DNA of 64,000 bases, taken from contig NZ_PYGC01000008.1 of NCBI RefSeq assembly GCF_003014495.1, positions 1 through 64,000 of the forward strand. Reading direction: 5' to 3'. The notes beneath the pieces were generated by a model. That model was not told the DNA's origin, did not search any database, and saw nothing but the letters and a program-made list of their open reading frames with translations. This document shows positions 46,043 to 54,125 of the stretch, piece after piece. How positions within the stretch are numbered: position 1 is the stretch's first letter; each line of letters opens with the position of its first letter. This DNA is from Prolixibacter denitrificans (GTDB lineage Bacteria > Bacteroidota > Bacteroidia > Bacteroidales > Prolixibacteraceae). The position numbers and the translations under genes were made by a program.

Positions 46043-48388
46043 ATGAGATTTAAGTGGTTGTTGGTGATTTTGTTGTTTGTGTTTAGTGGGCTGAATTCAA
46101 TTCAGGCACAGCAATATGTACCTGTTGCGCAGAAAATAGATCCGAAAGTGGAGGCTAAAGTCGACAAGTTGTTGTCGAAAATGACCCTGGAGGAAAAAGT
46201 GGGGCAGATGTGTCAGGTTACACTCGACGTCATCACCAAAGGTCCCAATCAGTTTTCGTCCGACGAACCTTTGCAACTGGACACAAGCCTGGTTCGTAAA
46301 GCATTGGTCGATTACAAAGTCGGTTCCATTTTAAATACGGCAAACAACCGCGCCCGCACTCCACAAAAGTGGAACGAAATTATCTCTCAACTGCAAAAGG
46401 TAGCTACCAAAGAAACCCGCCTGGGTATTCCAATCATTTACGGGATTGATGGAATTCATGGAGCTACGTATACCGCCGGAGCAACTATTTTTCCTCAGGA
46501 AATTGCCATGGCGGCTACCCGTAACCGCACGCTCGTGCGTAAAGAAGCTGAAGTAAGTGCCTACGAAACCCGCGCATGCGGTATCCCGTGGACTTTTTCT
46601 CCGGTCCTCGACTTAGGCATCGATCCCCGCTGGCCCCGCATGTGGGAAACTTTTGGCGAAGATCCATACCTGGTAGCCCAGATGGGATACCAAATGATTA
46701 AAGGTTATGAAGGAGAAAACAACGATATTGATAATCCGGTGCATGTGGCTTCGTGTATGAAGCATTTCCTGGGCTACTCAGCAGCCAAATCAGGAAAGGA
46801 TCGCACACCGGCCTGGCTTCCGGAAATCGATTTGCGGGAGCGTCACCTGGTTTCGTTTAAGAAAGCGATCAATGCAGGTGCTCACACGGTCATGATTAAT
46901 TCGGGCATCATCAACGGTGTTCCGGTGCATGCCAGCTATGATATTATCACCAAACTGCTGAAACAGGAATTAGGCTTTAACGGACTGGTTGTTACTGACT
47001 GGGCCGATATCGAAAACCTGCACAACCGGGACAAAGTTGCCAAAACGCAAAAAGAAGCCGTTAAAATGGCCATTAATGCCGGAATCGACATGTCGATGGT
47101 TCCTTACAACTTCGATTTCTGCGACTACCTGACCGAGTTGGTGAAAGAAGGTGAAGTTCCCATGTCGCGTATCGACGATGCTGTACGTCGTATTTTGCGT
47201 GTGAAATACGAGTTGGGACTCTTCAAAACGCCGGTTACCCGAATGGCCGATTATCCCGATTTTGCTTCAAAGAAATTTGAAAATGATGCGTATGAGGCTG
47301 CTGCCGAAGCCATCACCTTGTTGCGCAATAATAACCATGTGCTTCCGCTTTCCGCGCATGCGAAAATTTTGGTGACTGGCCCAAATGCGAACTCGATGCG
47401 TACCCTGAATGGCGGCTGGACTTACAGCTGGCAGGGCGAAAAAGTGGAAGAGTTTGCCGGTAAATACAACACCATTCTCGAGGCTATCCGGAATCATGCA
47501 GGCGATAAGAATGTTACTTATGTCCCCGGTGTGGAATACAAAATGGATGGTACTTATAATGAAGAGCAAAATGTGGATATCGATGCAGCAGTGAAAGCAG
47601 CTGCTAACGTTGATGCGGTTGTTCTTTGTTTGGGCGAAAATACATACACCGAAAAGCCTGGTGACCTGAACGATTTGTACATTTCGGATAACCAGACTGC
47701 TTTGGCAAAAGCCCTGTCTGCTACAGGGAAACCGGTGATTCTGGTGCTGAATGAAGGTCGTCCGCGGTTGATTAGCAAATTTGCCGACCAAATGCAGGCT
47801 ATCCTGCAGATTTACCTTCCGGGAAATTTTGGTGGCGATGCACTGGCCGATGTACTGTACGGAAAGGTAAATCCCAGCGGGAAATTGCCTTACACCTATC
47901 CTCGCTATCCGAACTCTCTGGTGGTGTACAATCACAAACCTTCCGAGGCACAGAAGAAAATGGAAGGAATGTATAACTACGAAGGCGATGTTGGTTCGCA
48001 ATTCCCATTTGGTGCCGGCTTAAGTTATACGGATTTCACTTACTCAGATTTGAAGATTAACAAGTCCGAGCTGGATGGAAAGGACGATTTTACCATTTCG
48101 GTAACCGTAAAGAATACAGGCGACCGGGAAGGAAAGGAAGCGGTTCAGCTATACATTTCCGACTTGTATGCCTCGATTACGCCTGACGTAAAACGCTTAC
48201 GCGGATTCGAAAAAGTGGACCTGAGACCAGGAGAAGCGAAAACGGTTACTTTCCATCTGAATACCCGTGATTTGGCTTTTGTTAATCATCAGTTGAAATA
48301 TGTGGTGGAGGAAGGAAAATTTGTCGCTTCGGTAGCAAATCTGACGGTGCCGTTTTCAGTGAAGAATACACAAACATTCGATCGTTAA
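46043..48388 (+). CDS. GH3 beta-glucosidase (PUL 3, predicted laminari-oligosaccharide exo-hydrolase)
   Basis: A 781-aa secreted enzyme; ATG 46043 with AAGGA 14 bases upstream gives the signal peptide ending SIQAQ. Barrel, sandwich and FnIII-like domains are complete. The nucleophile is predicted as Asp319 in VVTDWAD and the acid/base as Glu537 in YTEKPGD. That acid/base loop is unlike the two PUL 1 GH3 enzymes and resembles exo-beta-1,3-glucosidases of plant/bacterial ExoP type. It probably releases glucose from products of the two GH16 enzymes that follow (gaps of 23 and 14 bases). Confidence 0.87.
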   Translation: MRFKWLLVILLFVFSGLNSIQAQQYVPVAQKIDPKVEAKVDKLLSKMTLEEKVGQMCQVTLDVITKGPNQFSSDEPLQLDTSLVRKALVDYKVGSILNTANNRARTPQKWNEIISQLQKVATKETRLGIPIIYGIDGIHGATYTAGATIFPQEIAMAATRNRTLVRKEAEVSAYETRACGIPWTFSPVLDLGIDPRWPRMWETFGEDPYLVAQMGYQMIKGYEGENNDIDNPVHVASCMKHFLGYSAAKSGKDRTPAWLPEIDLRERHLVSFKKAINAGAHTVMINSGIINGVPVHASYDIITKLLKQELGFNGLVVTDWADIENLHNRDKVAKTQKEAVKMAINAGIDMSMVPYNFDFCDYLTELVKEGEVPMSRIDDAVRRILRVKYELGLFKTPVTRMADYPDFASKKFENDAYEAAAEAITLLRNNNHVLPLSAHAKILVTGPNANSMRTLNGGWTYSWQGEKVEEFAGKYNTILEAIRNHAGDKNVTYVPGVEYKMDGTYNEEQNVDIDAAVKAAANVDAVVLCLGENTYTEKPGDLNDLYISDNQTALAKALSATGKPVILVLNEGRPRLISKFADQMQAILQIYLPGNFGGDALADVLYGKVNPSGKLPYTYPRYPNSLVVYNHKPSEAQKKMEGMYNYEGDVGSQFPFGAGLSYTDFTYSDLKINKSELDGKDDFTISVTVKNTGDREGKEAVQLYISDLYASITPDVKRLRGFEKVDLRPGEAKTVTFHLNTRDLAFVNHQLKYVVEEGKFVASVANLTVPFSVKNTQTFDR

Positions 48389-48411
48389 ACGATATTATAT
48401 TATAAAGGAAA

Positions 48412-49251
48412 ATGAAAAGGATTTTTTCAGGAATTCTCTTGCTGTTAGTGGTTGTAGCCTGTCAAACAACAACTAAAAAAGCTGAAACCAAAGCGGATGT
48501 TATTCCGCAAAAGAAAGGTGACTGGAATCTGGTTTGGGATGATGAATTTAATTACGACGGTTTACCCGATTCGACGAAATGGAGTTTCGATACACAGGGA
48601 AATGAGAGTGGCTGGGGAAACCACGAAGCGGAATTTTATACTGATAAACGATTGGCGAATGCGCAGGTGGCCAACGGAATGTTGACCATCACCGCCCGGA
48701 AGGAAGATTTCGGTGGGAAGAAGTACACTTCGGCCCGTATTAGGACCATTCACAAAGGTGACTGGTTAGGTGGCCGCATCGAAGTGAAAGCTCGTCTGCC
48801 GAAAGGTAAAGGTTTGTGGCCTGCAATCTGGATGTTATCTACCGATTGGAAATATGGAGGCTGGCCCGAAAGTGGTGAGATTGATATCATGGAAAATGTG
48901 GGTTATGATCCGGATTCCATTCACGGCACCGTTCATACCAAAGCGTATAATCACGTCATCGGAACGCAGGTCGGGAAAACCATTTCAGTGCCCGATTGCC
49001 ATGAAAAGTTCCATGTTTATGCCCTCGAATGGGATAATGAAAAGATGAGCATGTTTGTTGATGATCAGAAATACTTTACCTTTAATAACGAACATACCGG
49101 CTTCGAAGCCTGGCCGTTTGATCAGCCGTTTCATCTTATTTTGAATGTCGCGGTTGGTGGTGACTGGGGCGGAAAATACGGAATCGACGATTCGGTATTC
49201 CCACAATCGATGGATGTAGACTATGTGAGAGTCTATCAGAAAAGTAAATAA
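48412..49251 (+). CDS. GH16 laminarinase-like lipoprotein (PUL 3)
   Basis: A 279-aa surface lipoprotein (lipobox VVAC) with one GH16 jelly-roll. The catalytic motif is EIDIMEN: nucleophile Glu156, Asp158 and acid/base Glu161. WPAIWMLS and WPESG are typical of the laminarinase branch. Lipid anchoring suggests it makes the first cuts next to the SusCD complex. It lies between GH3 and a T9SS-secreted GH16. Confidence 0.9.
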   Translation: MKRIFSGILLLLVVVACQTTTKKAETKADVIPQKKGDWNLVWDDEFNYDGLPDSTKWSFDTQGNESGWGNHEAEFYTDKRLANAQVANGMLTITARKEDFGGKKYTSARIRTIHKGDWLGGRIEVKARLPKGKGLWPAIWMLSTDWKYGGWPESGEIDIMENVGYDPDSIHGTVHTKAYNHVIGTQVGKTISVPDCHEKFHVYALEWDNEKMSMFVDDQKYFTFNNEHTGFEAWPFDQPFHLILNVAVGGDWGGKYGIDDSVFPQSMDVDYVRVYQKSK

Positions 49252-49265
49252 CAGAGAGAATAGCG

Positions 49266-51056
49266 ATGATGAAGTACCTGTTCGGCTTAATCGTTTTATT
49301 AGCGTGGTTTCCAGCTCATGTTGCAGCTCAGGGTTGTGAGCAGTTGATTTGGAGTGACGAATTCAACTATACCGGTACTCCAGACCAGCAAAAGTGGAGC
49401 TTTGAAACCGGTGCCGGTGGATGGGGAAATAACGAACTCCAGTATTACACCGACCGGCTTTCCAATGCTGAGGTGAAGGATGGCAATCTGGTCATTACTG
49501 CCCGGAAAGAGAGCTATCAGGGGAGCGATTATACATCGGCCCGACTGATTACCTATGACACTGGTGGATATTGGACATACGGACGTATTGAAGCGCGGAT
49601 GAAATTGCCTTACGGACAGGGAATCTGGCCTGCATTCTGGATGCTGGGCAAGAGTTTCTTCGAGGGTACTTCGTGGCCAGCCTGCGGTGAGTTGGACATC
49701 ATGGAGATGATTGGTGGCGGTGACAATGACAATACAGTTTACGGAACGGCACACTGGTATAACAATGGTAATGCCGATTACGGTTTGTCGTATACCAATC
49801 CGGATAAACTGGCTAATGCTTTCCACGTTTACGCTATCGAATGGGACAGCCAGTCGATTAAGTGGTACTTCGATGATAATTTGTATTGTACGCTGGATAT
49901 TACACCCGCCTCGTTGTCAGCCTTCCATAATCCGTTTTTTATTATTCTGAATATTGCTGTGGGAGGTAACTGGCCGGGTAATCCCGACGCGACGACTGTT
50001 TTCCCGCAAACTATGGAGGTCGATTATGTTCGGGTGTACAGCGGGACGCCACCCAATCCAACGGTTACGGGGCCGTCAACCGCTACAGCGGATGATACCG
50101 TTCAATTTTCGACTCAGAATATTCCCAATGCAACTTATACCTGGACGATTCCCGCAGATGCAACGATTGTTTCCGGTGACGGAACAAACAGCATCTCTGT
50201 TCAGTGGGGAAATACTTCGGGAGACGTTTCTGTTTCGGTAACGACTAGTTGCGGAACGTACGATTCGAATAAGCTGAATGTGGCTGTCGTTAAACTACCC
50301 CCCAGCGATCCGTGGTATGTTCCGCACACGGTTGGCGGAAATGTCAACTGGCAGGTTGTCCAGACCAACAACAATACGATATCGCTTTCGATGGCAGGCG
50401 AGGATTTGGAAGTGGACTATGACGTGCAGAATCCGAGTGCATCGCCGGCGATCTATTATCCGTTCGATGGAATTTACGATTTGACAACCTCATCGACGGC
50501 TGTACTGGAGTTGAAAACCGAGGCGGGAAATGCGCCTTCAAACATGCGTTTCGAATTGGTGGATGTTAACGGCAACGTGAATACAGCCGACTTGCTGAAG
50601 ATTGATTCACCCAATGACGATGGTGCGTATCACATTCATGCCCATATTTTTGGTCAGAATCCGGATAATATCTTTAAGCTCGACCAGATTAAGGGAATGC
50701 GCCTTTATTTTAACTATGGAGTGCTGGGAACTGTTGGTGCAGGTAAATTTTGGCTGAAGCCGGTAGAACTGACCAGCGAAGACATCACAACAGGCATTAC
50801 CGACCTGAAAAGTCATCGGCTTACGTTATTTCCCAATCCGGTAAAAGATATTTTATCGGTTCAACTGCCTCAGGAAAGCTATGGCGCTTCTATTCTTAGC
50901 ATTCACGATATGAATGGCCGTCTGTTGAGACGATTCAATACCGAATCGTTGGGCAGACCTTTGCAATTGAATCTTAGTGATTTTGCCTCCGGTGTTTATT
51001 TCCTCTCGATTCAGGTGGGGGATAAACGGTTTGCCGGGCAGTTTATCAAAAGATAG
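49266..51056 (+). CDS. Multidomain GH16 laminarinase with T9SS C-terminal sorting domain
   Basis: A 596-aa secreted enzyme. The signal peptide (ending HVAAQ) is followed by a GH16 domain (about 25-258, ELDIMEM with Glu142, Asp144, Glu147). A PKD/Ig-like domain (about 265-345) and a jelly-roll module that may bind carbohydrate (about 350-510) come next. The type A T9SS sorting tail (about 520-596) has LFPNPVKD, MNGRLL and FASGVYFLSI. The tail means export by the type IX system, with release or surface attachment. The division of labour with the lipoprotein GH16 upstream is clear: one is tethered and the other T9SS-borne. Confidence 0.9.
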   Translation: MMKYLFGLIVLLAWFPAHVAAQGCEQLIWSDEFNYTGTPDQQKWSFETGAGGWGNNELQYYTDRLSNAEVKDGNLVITARKESYQGSDYTSARLITYDTGGYWTYGRIEARMKLPYGQGIWPAFWMLGKSFFEGTSWPACGELDIMEMIGGGDNDNTVYGTAHWYNNGNADYGLSYTNPDKLANAFHVYAIEWDSQSIKWYFDDNLYCTLDITPASLSAFHNPFFIILNIAVGGNWPGNPDATTVFPQTMEVDYVRVYSGTPPNPTVTGPSTATADDTVQFSTQNIPNATYTWTIPADATIVSGDGTNSISVQWGNTSGDVSVSVTTSCGTYDSNKLNVAVVKLPPSDPWYVPHTVGGNVNWQVVQTNNNTISLSMAGEDLEVDYDVQNPSASPAIYYPFDGIYDLTTSSTAVLELKTEAGNAPSNMRFELVDVNGNVNTADLLKIDSPNDDGAYHIHAHIFGQNPDNIFKLDQIKGMRLYFNYGVLGTVGAGKFWLKPVELTSEDITTGITDLKSHRLTLFPNPVKDILSVQLPQESYGASILSIHDMNGRLLRRFNTESLGRPLQLNLSDFASGVYFLSIQVGDKRFAGQFIKR

Positions 51057-51081
51057 ATTTTTTCATAGGATTGTTTTAGCT

Positions 51082-51111
51082 AGCCCCGGCCTTGGATGGT
51101 CGGGGTTTTTA
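51082..51111 (+). terminator. Rho-independent terminator closing PUL 3
   Basis: An 8-bp stem (51084-51091 with 51098-51105, CCCCGGCC/GGTCGGGG) is followed by five T. Confidence 0.88.
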
Positions 51112-51185
51112 TTCCCTTTATGTTCATGGCGTTATTCAAAATAATTGGTATTTTCATTCCCGTAAACTAACTAAATAACTGAACC

Positions 51186-52061
51186 ATGAAAAAGGTTTTT
51201 TTGATGGTGCTTCTCTGCGCCTTGACTTTCTCATTGTATGCTCAAAACCTTCCGGTGAAAATGGAAGAGATGACTGCTCCCCAGTATGTTAATGCGGTTG
51301 ATCAGTCGAATGCTACCTGTATTATCCCGATAGGCGTGTTGGAAAAACACGGTCCGCACCTTCCATTGGGAACGGATTTGATTGATGTGCGGGAAGTGGT
51401 TTTGCGTGCTGCCGCGAAAGAGTACGCGATTGTTTTTCCTCCTTATTATTTTTCCCAGATTTTTGAGGCACGGCATCAGCCGGGAACCATTGCGTACAGT
51501 CAGAAGCTGATTTGGAATATGCTGCAGGAAACTTGCGACGAATTAGGTCGCAACGGCATTAAGAAAATTGTGCTGGTAAGCGGACATGGAGGCAACAGCA
51601 GTTTTCTTCCGTTTTTCTGCCAAAGCCAGTTGGCATCGAAAAAGGATTATGCTGTCGTGTTATTCCAGCCCAGCAGAAATGCAGAGGCGTATAAAGAAAT
51701 AAACAAGGAACTGGTTCCCGGTGGTTCGGGACATGCAGGACAGTCGGAAACATCGGTAATGTTGGCTCATCGTCCCGATTTGGTGCACATGGACAAAGCG
51801 ACTTCTCAATCGGGGAAAGACCAGGATCGGATTAAAGGAATCGACTCCGACTACGAAGGAATTTGGTGGTACGCCAAGTATCCGAATCATTATTGCGGCG
51901 ATGGCTCGCTGGCTACAAAAGAGCTGGGTGAAAAGATTCTGAATGCGCAAGTGGATGAATTGGTTACCATGCTGAAGCAAGTGAAGGCCGATAACACGAT
52001 TCTCGAGATGCAGAACAAGTTCTACGAGCAGGCCAAACACCCGATGGACACGAAACAGTAA
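51186..52061 (+). CDS. Exported creatininase-family amidohydrolase-like protein
   Basis: A 291-aa protein with a signal peptide (MKKVFLMVLL...SLYAQ) and the creatininase fold. Metal-site motifs are visible: Glu53 and His55 in LEKHGPHLPLGTD with Asp64, SGHGGN, and the glutamate in SGHAGQSETS. Family members include creatinine amidohydrolase, MftE-like peptidases and formamide hydrolases, and most are cytoplasmic. A secreted version suggests hydrolysis of a cyclic amide or small peptide in the periplasm. The true substrate is unknown. It is a single gene between the PUL 3 terminator and the small-RNA array. Confidence 0.83.
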   Translation: MKKVFLMVLLCALTFSLYAQNLPVKMEEMTAPQYVNAVDQSNATCIIPIGVLEKHGPHLPLGTDLIDVREVVLRAAAKEYAIVFPPYYFSQIFEARHQPGTIAYSQKLIWNMLQETCDELGRNGIKKIVLVSGHGGNSSFLPFFCQSQLASKKDYAVVLFQPSRNAEAYKEINKELVPGGSGHAGQSETSVMLAHRPDLVHMDKATSQSGKDQDRIKGIDSDYEGIWWYAKYPNHYCGDGSLATKELGEKILNAQVDELVTMLKQVKADNTILEMQNKFYEQAKHPMDTKQ

Positions 52062-52063
52062 CA

Positions 52064-52156
52064 AAGAAAAAGGATGTCCGGGCGGACATCCTTTAACCTG
52101 CTTAACCTAACCTAATCTAACTAACTAGTCCTATGAAAAAAACTTGCTCCTTGTTT
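52064..52156 (-). ncRNA. Small RNA unit 1 (predicted)
   Basis: Minus-strand transcript predicted from the -7-like CATCTTTG (52172... to 52163 region) to a terminator hairpin: stem of 11 bp (52069-52079 with 52084-52094), loop of four, then TTTTTCTTT on the minus strand. The body contains seven U followed by CAUAGGA and two UUAGG repeats. Ends are estimates. The hairpin may also stop the creatininase transcript on the plus strand. Confidence 0.6.
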
Positions 52157-52325
52157 TCATTACAAAGATGCATCGAAATTGTGTTAGCTCGTTTTAAGCG
52201 AGGTTAAAGAGTTTTAATATTCTATTTTATTCTAACCAATGTGCGTTAAAAAGTATAAAAAGGCGGAGTTTTAGAACTTTTTTGAACAGAACCGCACACT
52301 AAATTATTTTGCCCGTAGGGCCATT

Positions 52326-52408
52326 AAAAAAAGGGAGAATCATCGGATTCTCCCTTTCAGCTTTACCTAACCTAATCAATCATTCCTATGAAAAAACAAC
52401 TCTTATCT
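52326..52408 (-). ncRNA. Small RNA unit 2 (predicted)
   Basis: The -7-like box is CACCTTTG (52422-52415). The terminator stem AAAGGGAGAATC (52330-52341) / GATTCTCCCTTT (52346-52357) is followed by seven T on the minus strand. The body has UUUUUUCAUAGGA and UUAGGUUAGG. Its stem bears no resemblance in sequence to unit 1, yet pairs perfectly. Confidence 0.65.
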
Positions 52409-52502
52409 CGCCTGCAAAGGTGCGTCATTATTGTGTTAGCTTATTATAACCGAAGTTAAGGAAGTTGAAATCGTCGGATTTTGTGCCTTCGGTGGGGAGA
52501 AT

Positions 52503-52582
52503 AAAAAAAGAGACAGCTTTTTTCAAACTGCCTCTTTTCCCTGTTTTCACTAATCCAACTAATCCTATGAAATTGTCCCTGT
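52503..52582 (-). ncRNA. Small RNA unit 3 (predicted, more diverged)
   Basis: The -7-like box is CTATCTTG (52596-52589). The stem AAAAGAG-A-CAG (52506-52516) pairs with CTG-C-CTCTTTT (52528-52538) with one mismatch, then seven T on the minus strand. The U-tract is interrupted (AAUUUCAUAGGA). The upstream element keeps AACGAGTTAAC but lacks most of the TTAACC dyad. Confidence 0.55.
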
Positions 52583-52682
52583 TGTTTGCAAGATAGCAAC
52601 CGATAGCGTTAACTCGTTGTAAGGTGTGCTAATAAAAACTAAAACCATTTCCGGCGCTCTTTTTTCCTTTCCGGTAACCGTG

Positions 52683-52779
52683 AAATAAAAATGAGAAAGG
52701 ATGCCAAAACTGACATCCTTCCTCTTTACGATTCAATCTAACCAAACCTACATTTATGAAAAAAATTGTTTCTGCTTTT
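52683..52779 (-). ncRNA. Small RNA unit 4 (predicted)
   Basis: The -7-like box is GACCTTTA (52793-52786). The stem AAGGATGCCA (52698-52707) pairs with TGACATCCTT (52711-52720), with one mismatch, and is followed by a T-rich tail (CTCATTTTTATTT). The upstream element has the most perfect dyad TTAACC-TC-GGTTAA followed by AACGAG. Confidence 0.55.
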
Positions 52780-52879
52780 CACTTGTAAAGGTCGCGCGTT
52801 TTTGTGTGAACTCGTTTTAACCGAGGTTAAATAAGTTTAATAGATAGTTTCCGGACTATCTTGCCTGATTGTGTTTCAA

Positions 52880-52965
52880 AAAGAAAAAAAGGATGCATGG
52901 TGCGTGCATCCTTTTCCTGCTTAACCTAACTAACCTAATTCTATGAAAAAAAACTTGCTCTTGTT
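52880..52965 (-). ncRNA. Small RNA unit 5 (predicted)
   Basis: The -7-like box is CATATTTG (52979-52972). The stem AAAAGGATGCA (52887-52897) / TGCATCCTTTT (52905-52915) is perfect and is followed by seven T, C and five T on the minus strand. The body contains eight U then CAUAGAAUUAGGUUAG. It is closest to unit 1 in the central block (ACTTGCTC on the plus strand). Confidence 0.65.
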
Positions 52966-53114
52966 ACACTACAAATATGCAGCGGATTTTGGTTAAGCCG
53001 AACTAATGGAGGTTAAAGAATATTAAGGAATTAGGATTATTATGAGGTGCATTGTTAAAAACAGCAATAAAGCGGTCCGAAATACAAAATTCTGCTAAAA
53101 AGAGCGCTGCGGAA

Positions 53115-53151
53115 ATAAAAAAAGCTGCCCTCAAAAATGGGAACAGCTTTC
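53115..53151 (-). terminator. Terminator of the peroxiredoxin transcript
   Basis: AAAGCTG-CCC (53121-53130) pairs with GGG-CAGCTTT (53139-53150, two-base bulge) and the minus strand continues with seven T. It lies about 120 bases past the stop codon at 53271. The bases between (53152-53270) show no gene. Confidence 0.75.
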
Positions 53152-53270
53152 ATCGAAAATATGGAGTTCTTGACGTTTGCGTTAAACAACGATTGTTGTT
53201 TGCAGATTGATGTTGATTTGGTTGATAAAGCTCAAGAGCTGCAATAACGTCTTATTTGGTATTCCCCCAA

Positions 53271-53900
53271 TTAGTGATTTGACAGGTAAGAAGCAACGCT
53301 GTCGGCTGATTCTTTCATTGCATCCTGACCTTCGGTCCAGTTAGCCGGGCATACTTCGCCGTATTGCTGGAAGTGGTGCAATGCATCAACCATACGCAGT
53401 GTTTCGTCTACGTTACGGCCAAGCGGCATGTCGTTAATTACTTCGTGACGAACAACTCCTTCCTTGTCAATCAGGAACAGTCCGCGGTAAGCTACCGGCT
53501 CGCCTTTGAATACTGAATTTCCTTCTTCATCCAGGTCGTATTCTCCGGCCAGTACACCATATGCTTCAGAAATGGTTTTTGACAAGTCGGCTACGATAGG
53601 ATATTTTACACCTTTAATACCACCGTTGTTCTTTTCGGTGTTCAACCATGCCCAGTGTGAAAACTCTGAATCGATAGAGCAGGCAACTACTTCAACGTCG
53701 CGTTTTTTGAATTCATCGATTTTAGCCTGGAAAGCATGAAGCTCTGTCGGGCAAACAAAGGTGAAGTCGAGTGGATAGAAGAAAAACACAACGTCTTTCT
53801 TACCAATGAATTGCTCCAGTGAGAAGTTTTCTACAATGTCATTTCCGTTTACTACGGCTTTTGCATTGAATGCAGGTGCTTTTTTTCCTACTAAACTCAT
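53271..53900 (-). CDS. Typical 2-Cys peroxiredoxin (AhpC/Prx family)
   Basis: A 209-aa cytoplasmic peroxidase that reduces H2O2 and organic peroxides with thioredoxin- or AhpF-type electrons. The peroxidatic cysteine is Cys50 in FTFVCPTE. The resolving cysteine is Cys184 in EVCPANW. The catalytic Thr and Arg contexts (DFTFVCPT, YRGLFLIDKEG) and the C-terminal tail are complete. It is divergent from a PerR/Fur-family gene 250 bases away, and a dyad overlaps its promoter (53940-53960), so peroxide-responsive repression is likely. Confidence 0.94.
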   Translation of the reverse strand: MSLVGKKAPAFNAKAVVNGNDIVENFSLEQFIGKKDVVFFFYPLDFTFVCPTELHAFQAKIDEFKKRDVEVVACSIDSEFSHWAWLNTEKNNGGIKGVKYPIVADLSKTISEAYGVLAGEYDLDEEGNSVFKGEPVAYRGLFLIDKEGVVRHEVINDMPLGRNVDETLRMVDALHHFQQYGEVCPANWTEGQDAMKESADSVASYLSNH

Positions 53901-53939
53901 AATGTTCGTTTTTTTATGTGTATAAACTGTTTTTCAAAA

Positions 53940-53960
53940 TTTGTAACGATTACAAAATTA
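53940..53960 (-). promoter_or_regulatory. Peroxiredoxin promoter overlapped by a perfect dyad
   Basis: On the minus strand a perfect -7 box TAATTTTG (53960-53953) runs directly into the dyad TTTGTAA-N3-TTACAAA (53940-53956). A repressor bound there would block the start site, expected near 53946. Confidence 0.6.
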
Positions 53961-54125
53961 TGTATAAATTTTAAATTTGAAAGGAGATTTTTATGAATAA
54001 TATTGATGGGGTAATAGAGATAATTTATATGTAGAAATCAGCATATTTGTCGGGATTAAGCTGGTGATTGTTTTTTCTTCTGTTGTCGAGAAAGATAGGG
54101 GTGATAGGATGTAAACAAAAATATT

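Larger units (their letters stand above)
52062..53030 (-). repeat. Array of five tandem diverged small-transcript units
   Basis: Five units repeat about every 170-235 bases. Read on the minus strand, each has an upstream element (consensus TTAACCTCGGTTAAAACGAG), a 16-17 base spacer containing AACACAA, and a -7-like box (CATCTTTG, CACCTTTG, CTATCTTG, GACCTTTA, CATATTTG). The body includes a U-tract ending CATAG and TTAGGTTAG-like repeats. A hairpin followed by a U-tract ends each unit. Stem sequences differ between units but pair in all. No protein is encoded consistently: frames on the plus strand starting at the shared ATGAAA are open in units 1-2 only. Confidence 0.75.

Noticed and set aside
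52134-52463. Short plus-strand peptides (23-24 codons beginning MKK, sharing LQRC and IVLA) in the first two array units
   Set aside because: Units 3, 4 and 5 carry stop codons at aligned positions while keeping the nucleotide blocks, no ribosome site is visible, and the minus-strand promoter/terminator layout explains the conservation better.
52062-53030. CRISPR array as an explanation for the repeated intergenic units
   Set aside because: Units are 170-235 bases apart and diverged, contain terminator hairpins and promoter-like boxes, and there are no short identical repeats or cas genes.
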